Shown here in pieces: positions 60,933 to 64,000 of a stretch of 64,000 nucleotides of DNA. Origin of the DNA: Amoebophrya sp. A120 (Eukaryota; Sar; Dinophyceae; Syndiniales; Amoebophryaceae); assembly GCA_905178155.1 (NCBI GenBank), contig CAJINV010000001.1:4013329-4077328 (forward strand). The letters are read 5' to 3'. Position 1 is the stretch's first letter, and every line of letters begins with the position of its first letter. Below the pieces are notes generated by a model. It saw nothing but the letters and a program-made list of their open reading frames with translations, was not told the DNA's origin and did not search any database. The position numbers and the translations under genes were made by a program.

Positions 60933-63889
60933 ATGTTTCAGGACCGCGTTCGCCAGCTTGGCATCGACGAGCGCACGGCGCCGTACGATGCGGAAGCTGG
61001 TGCCGTATCAAATGTAAAACTGTATGGGTCTGGAAGATTACAACTTGTCATGCTAAATCTGCAGCATGCAGAAATCTGTGTTGCATGATTACCAAAAGTC
61101 GTCCAGTTTTGACCAAGTCTGGAAGTTGTTTCTCACGCAGGGACTAGGCATTAGAAAGGTCTCGCAGAATCTGTCATGCTAGGTCCTGCATTCCAGACCT
61201 CATGGGTCATGGAAAAGCAGCGTGACAAATCGCGCACTCATCTTCCAGACCCAGACATATTTGCAATCCATATGCCGGGCGGTGGTTCGATTCCAGTGGG
61301 CAGCTGAGCAACGGCAACAGCCCCTCGATGCCCAGCCGAGTGGGAGTGAAATCCAGGAGTAAACAAGGGCTGTTGAGCAACTCGCAAGGAAACTACCCCG
61401 GTTTCGAGAACAATCCAGCCTTTACCTTTAAAGACGCAAGGTCCGCCAGGGACGACGAGCGCGACGATATCGTGACTGGAAGGTATGCGACATTTCAACA
61501 AGATCAAGCCGGACGAGGTGCCTCTCCATCCAGCCCAAAAAACGACCTATTCCGGCAGCGACTCGCGGAGCTGGAACGAACTTTAGAGGGGCCAGTGCCG
61601 GGGTTGGGAACAACCGCGAACAGCAACCGATTCGGCATGCACCCGGCGTTTCGGGAGCAGATTTCCAACTTGCGCGGGAAGCTGATCCACGTCGGCGAGC
61701 GGTTATGAAAGTGCACACGTACCCTTTCCCTTGATTTGTGATGCAAAATTCCAAGTCCAATTGCTGCCTTGTAACACTGTTTGCATGATAGATTCCAGAA
61801 GCTGCCCAAACAGGACTAGTATGGGTGCATGATGAACTTGTAATGCATAGGGTCCACGTGTGGCGGTGTTTGTATTACTGTCCATGCAATACAAACGAGG
61901 GAAAGGGGGAGTTGTGCACGCTCATAGCGGTTCGTCGGCTTCGACAAAAACATGGAGGAACTCGCGCACATGCGGAAGGTGTCCGAGGAAGCGCGGGTGC
62001 AGATATGCATTACAAAAGTATCGCACTAGTATAAACCAGCCATGCTCCGGCTGCCGCCGGAGCGCAAGGCTGTTGGGCCGGGGCAAGACTATTTGCCGAC
62101 CGGACCACAACCCCACGGGCCTATGCACAACGAAACTCACTGCATTCGTGCCGCCGGTTTGCGCCGCGCCAACCCGCAGGACCACTTGCGCGCTTCCCGC
62201 GCCTGCGGGCGCTCTGCGCAGCGAGCAGCGGCAAAGAACGCCGGGGGCGAACAGAAGCCGCTCGGCGGCAGAGGGTAGCGCGAGAGGGTGGCGCGAGAGG
62301 GTAGCGCGGGAGGGTGGCGCGAGAGGGTGCGCGAGAAGGTTTGTGAGAGGGTGGCGCGAGAGGGTGCGCGAGAGGGTGGCGCGAGAGGGTGCGCGAGAGG
62401 GTGCGCGAGAGGGTGGCGGGGACAGGCGCCGAACAAAACAAGTCCGCGAATAGCCTGCAGTGCCAAATAATGGTAGTACCATGCGGATTCGCGCCCACCA
62501 CTTTGTGTCTTTACCCTCTCGCAGACCTCTCGCAGACCCTCTTTTTTGCCTCTTTTGGGGGTCCCCGCTAATAATCCGGCTATACTCGCGAGTAGAGGTC
62601 GACAGAGGTGGCCGAGAGGTGGCCAAGAGGGTCCGCGAGAGGTCGCCCCTTATTCGCGCCACCTCTCTCGACCTCTGTCGACCTCTCGCGCCCCCTCTTT
62701 TTGACATCTCTGCACCCTCTGAGGCACTTAGGCGCCGCCTTAAGGTGGGGCCTTCGGCGGGCTATACTCGCGCACCCTCTCGCCGACCCTCTCGAAAGGG
62801 GTCCCGCGCCACCTCTCCACCTCTGTCGACCTCTTTTTTACCTCTTTTGACCTCTTTTTGACCTCTCGGCCACCTCTTGTTTACCCTCTGTCTACCTCTT
62901 TTTTCGCATGAATATAATATATAGTAACTGCATCACAAATTTTTCAAGAACATCAAAAATGGAATTTGTCATGCTATATCAGGTAGAAAGTTGGAGTTGG
63001 ACTTCTTTGTCATGCATGACTGCAATTAGTACGAGTGCGGTACTTTTGCAGTGGATAACAGAGCATGATAGACGACCTCACCAAGTTGGAGCGGGCACTG
63101 AACACCGAGGTGCGGCGAAGAGTCGACTACACGCGGACGCTGCAGATTGTGACCGAAAACTACGCGAACGAAATGCTGGACAAACTGCAGAAAAAACTCA
63201 TGCGACAAATGGAACAGATCATCGCGGCACTGGATTCCTTGTCTGCGAGGTAAAAATGGAAAGTCTACTTCCAAGTAACATGCGAATCTACTTGTTATAC
63301 TGAATTTCTAGGCCTAGCTACATATGCATTTATTTGGAAGTGCGGCTGCGCAGTAACGAAAGATAGCTGCGGAGGACGAAATTGAATACATTGACATTCA
63401 CAAAATGGATGACGCAGATGCCTCACTCTGGAGCGCGGCATGATGCAGTTCCGCGGCGAGCTCCCATCGAAGCTGATGGTCGAGACGGACGCCATGGCGC
63501 GGCGGGTTGCCGACATGAAGAAGGACCTGCAAGTTGTTGCGGACGAAATCCGGGGTGATGGCTCGGCGGACCGGATGATCGGACAACTAGAGTACGCCAT
63601 TGATCATCAGGTACTACTTGTTTGGTCTCATGCTGGTGCTTGTCCTGCTTTATTGCTGGTGCACGGGCGTCAGCGGATGAAGTGGAAGATGATGAAACAG
63701 TCTCCACACGCAAGATTTCCAAATCCAATAAGAGATTGACCTTCTACTTATATCCGGCGCTACGAGCACTGCGAAACTAACTTTAACTTAAACTTTTGGC
63801 AGGGATAACCTTTTCACAAACACAAATTAAGGAAAAGCAATTTCGTCTTAATATGTCAGATGGAGCGGTTGTACACCGAGGGCGATACG
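60933..63889 (+). CDS. SF-assemblin/striated-fibre-like coiled-coil protein
   Basis: SF-assemblins polymerise into striated rootlet fibres at basal bodies; in apicomplexans they link centrosome and daughter cytoskeleton. Exons 60933-61005, 61278-61703, 61932-62003, 63063-63249, 63418-63610 and about 63860-63889, continuing toward the window end. The first three introns are introners; later ones are GT-AG. The N-terminal 165 residues are a Ser/Arg/Asn-rich extension. From about residue 155 a near-continuous coiled coil follows: FVGFDKNMEELAHMRKVSEE, DDLTKLERALNTEVRRRVDY, EMLDKLQKKLMRQMEQIIAA, LMVETDAMARRVADMKKDLQ. The segment KLERALNTEVRRR with downstream QLEYAI fits the family. Start chosen as the first ATG after an in-frame stop. 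The gene is incomplete at 64000. Confidence 0.75.
61006..61272 (+). mobile_element. Introner, family D, TSD TGCCG
   Basis: It starts TATCAAATGTAAAACTGTATG and ends CAGACATATTTGCAATCCATA, with GGGTCTGGAAGA and TCTTCCAGACCC arms. TGCCG flanks it at 61001-61005 and 61273-61277. Excision gives GCT GGT GCC GGG CGG. Confidence 0.9.
61704..61926 (+). mobile_element. Introner, family G, TSD GCGGT
   Basis: It starts TATGAAAGTGCACACGTACC and ends GGAGTTGTGCACGCTCATA. GCGGT flanks it at 61699-61703 and 61927-61931. Excision gives GGC GAG CGG TTC GTC. Confidence 0.92.
62004..63057 (-). mobile_element. Long introner with cargo, inverted copy of 11120-12165
   Basis: It starts TATGCATTACAAAAGTATCG and ends GGTACTTTTGCAGTGGATA, with flanks GCAGA and ACAGA. 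Its cargo (about 62040-62905) is the reverse complement of that at 11262-12125, almost without differences. Both host genes are on the + strand, so the element works as an intron in both orientations. Excision gives GTG CAG AGC ATG ATA. Confidence 0.9.
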
Positions 63890-63894
63890 GTATA

Positions 63895-64000
63895 CGGCCG
63901 CGGGTGGACGGGTTGGAGAGGCCGATGACCAAATCGCCCCGAGATCGCGATCTCGAGCCGATTTGGTCGGCCGCGGATGGACGGGTTGGAGAGGCCGATG
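63895..64000 (+). repeat. Short GC-rich direct repeat at window edge
   Basis: CGGCCGCGG(G/A)TGGACGGGTTGG with GAGAGGCCGATG occurs at about 63895-63929 and 63968-64000, separated by a palindromic-looking CGAGATCGCGATCTCG. It may be the beginning of another insertion in the SF-assemblin gene; the window ends here. Confidence 0.6.

Noticed and set aside
1-64000. CRISPR arrays, rRNA or tRNA genes, relict dinoflagellate spliced-leader sequence
   Set aside because: The regular repeats present are microsatellites or TIR elements without unique spacers. By eye I found no rRNA, no tRNA cloverleaf and no TTTTGGCTCAAG-type leader relic; a covariance-model and motif scan would be needed to be sure.

Overview
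The window looks like nuclear DNA of a dinoflagellate-lineage parasite, most likely Syndiniales (Amoebophrya-like). I base this on three things. All recognisable genes lie on the + strand in one head-to-tail array. Several are microtubule or basal-body type genes (alpha-tubulin acetyltransferase, SF-assemblin, an RIIa-type docking protein). Many coding regions are interrupted by short inverted-repeat elements that behave as introns, and invasive intronic elements of this kind have been reported from Amoebophrya genomes. The taxon is an inference, because no rRNA or other marker is present.

Layout. 1-4.4 kb: no gene; GC-rich DNA around a 1.07-kb terminal-inverted-repeat (TIR) element. 4.5-9.4 kb: ATAT1-type alpha-tubulin acetyltransferase and a TRM13-type tRNA methyltransferase, both free of introners. 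10.2-12.8 kb: short-chain dehydrogenase SDR1 with two introners, one carrying about 0.85 kb of cargo. 16-17.3 kb: unknown 327-aa protein. 18.4-25.9 kb: a 2348-aa low-complexity protein. 27.4-33.8 kb: a nine-exon unknown protein with two introners and a large foldback element in a further intron. 34.5 kb: a 70-aa RIIa-like protein. 35-41.9 kb: a graveyard of duplicated repeats, a hexanucleotide array, the duplicated 5' end of the cyclic-nucleotide-binding gene and a broken copy of an EF-hand gene. 41.9-43.2 kb: a coiled-coil protein with four introners. 45.1-48.6 kb: a cyclic-nucleotide-binding protein. 49.7-52 kb: an acidic protein. 52.8-54.85 kb: the intact EF-hand gene with six introners. 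55.5-60.3 kb: SDR2, with a 3-kb intron full of captured sequence. 60.9 kb to the window end: SF-assemblin-like protein.

The main result is a superfamily of introners. Members begin with TAT, end with ATA, carry family-specific TIRs and are flanked by a 5-bp target-site duplication (TSD). Deleting the element plus one TSD copy restores the reading frame in every gene where I could test it (SDR1, the 327-aa gene, the nine-exon gene, the coiled-coil gene, the CNB gene, the EF-hand gene and SF-assemblin, plus the 3' exons of SDR2). At least eight TIR families share this architecture, and two larger TIR elements outside coding sequence have closely similar architecture (one with TAT/ATA ends, one with TACT/AGTA ends). 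One introner is present in one EF-hand paralogue and absent from the other, where the empty 5-bp target survives. The same long element occurs in opposite orientations in two + strand genes, so these introns appear to be removed whichever way round they insert, and mostly without GT-AG ends.

Ordinary GT-AG introns with consistent phases coexist with introners, sometimes in the same gene. Exon coordinates below come from reading-frame and phase consistency and have no transcript support.
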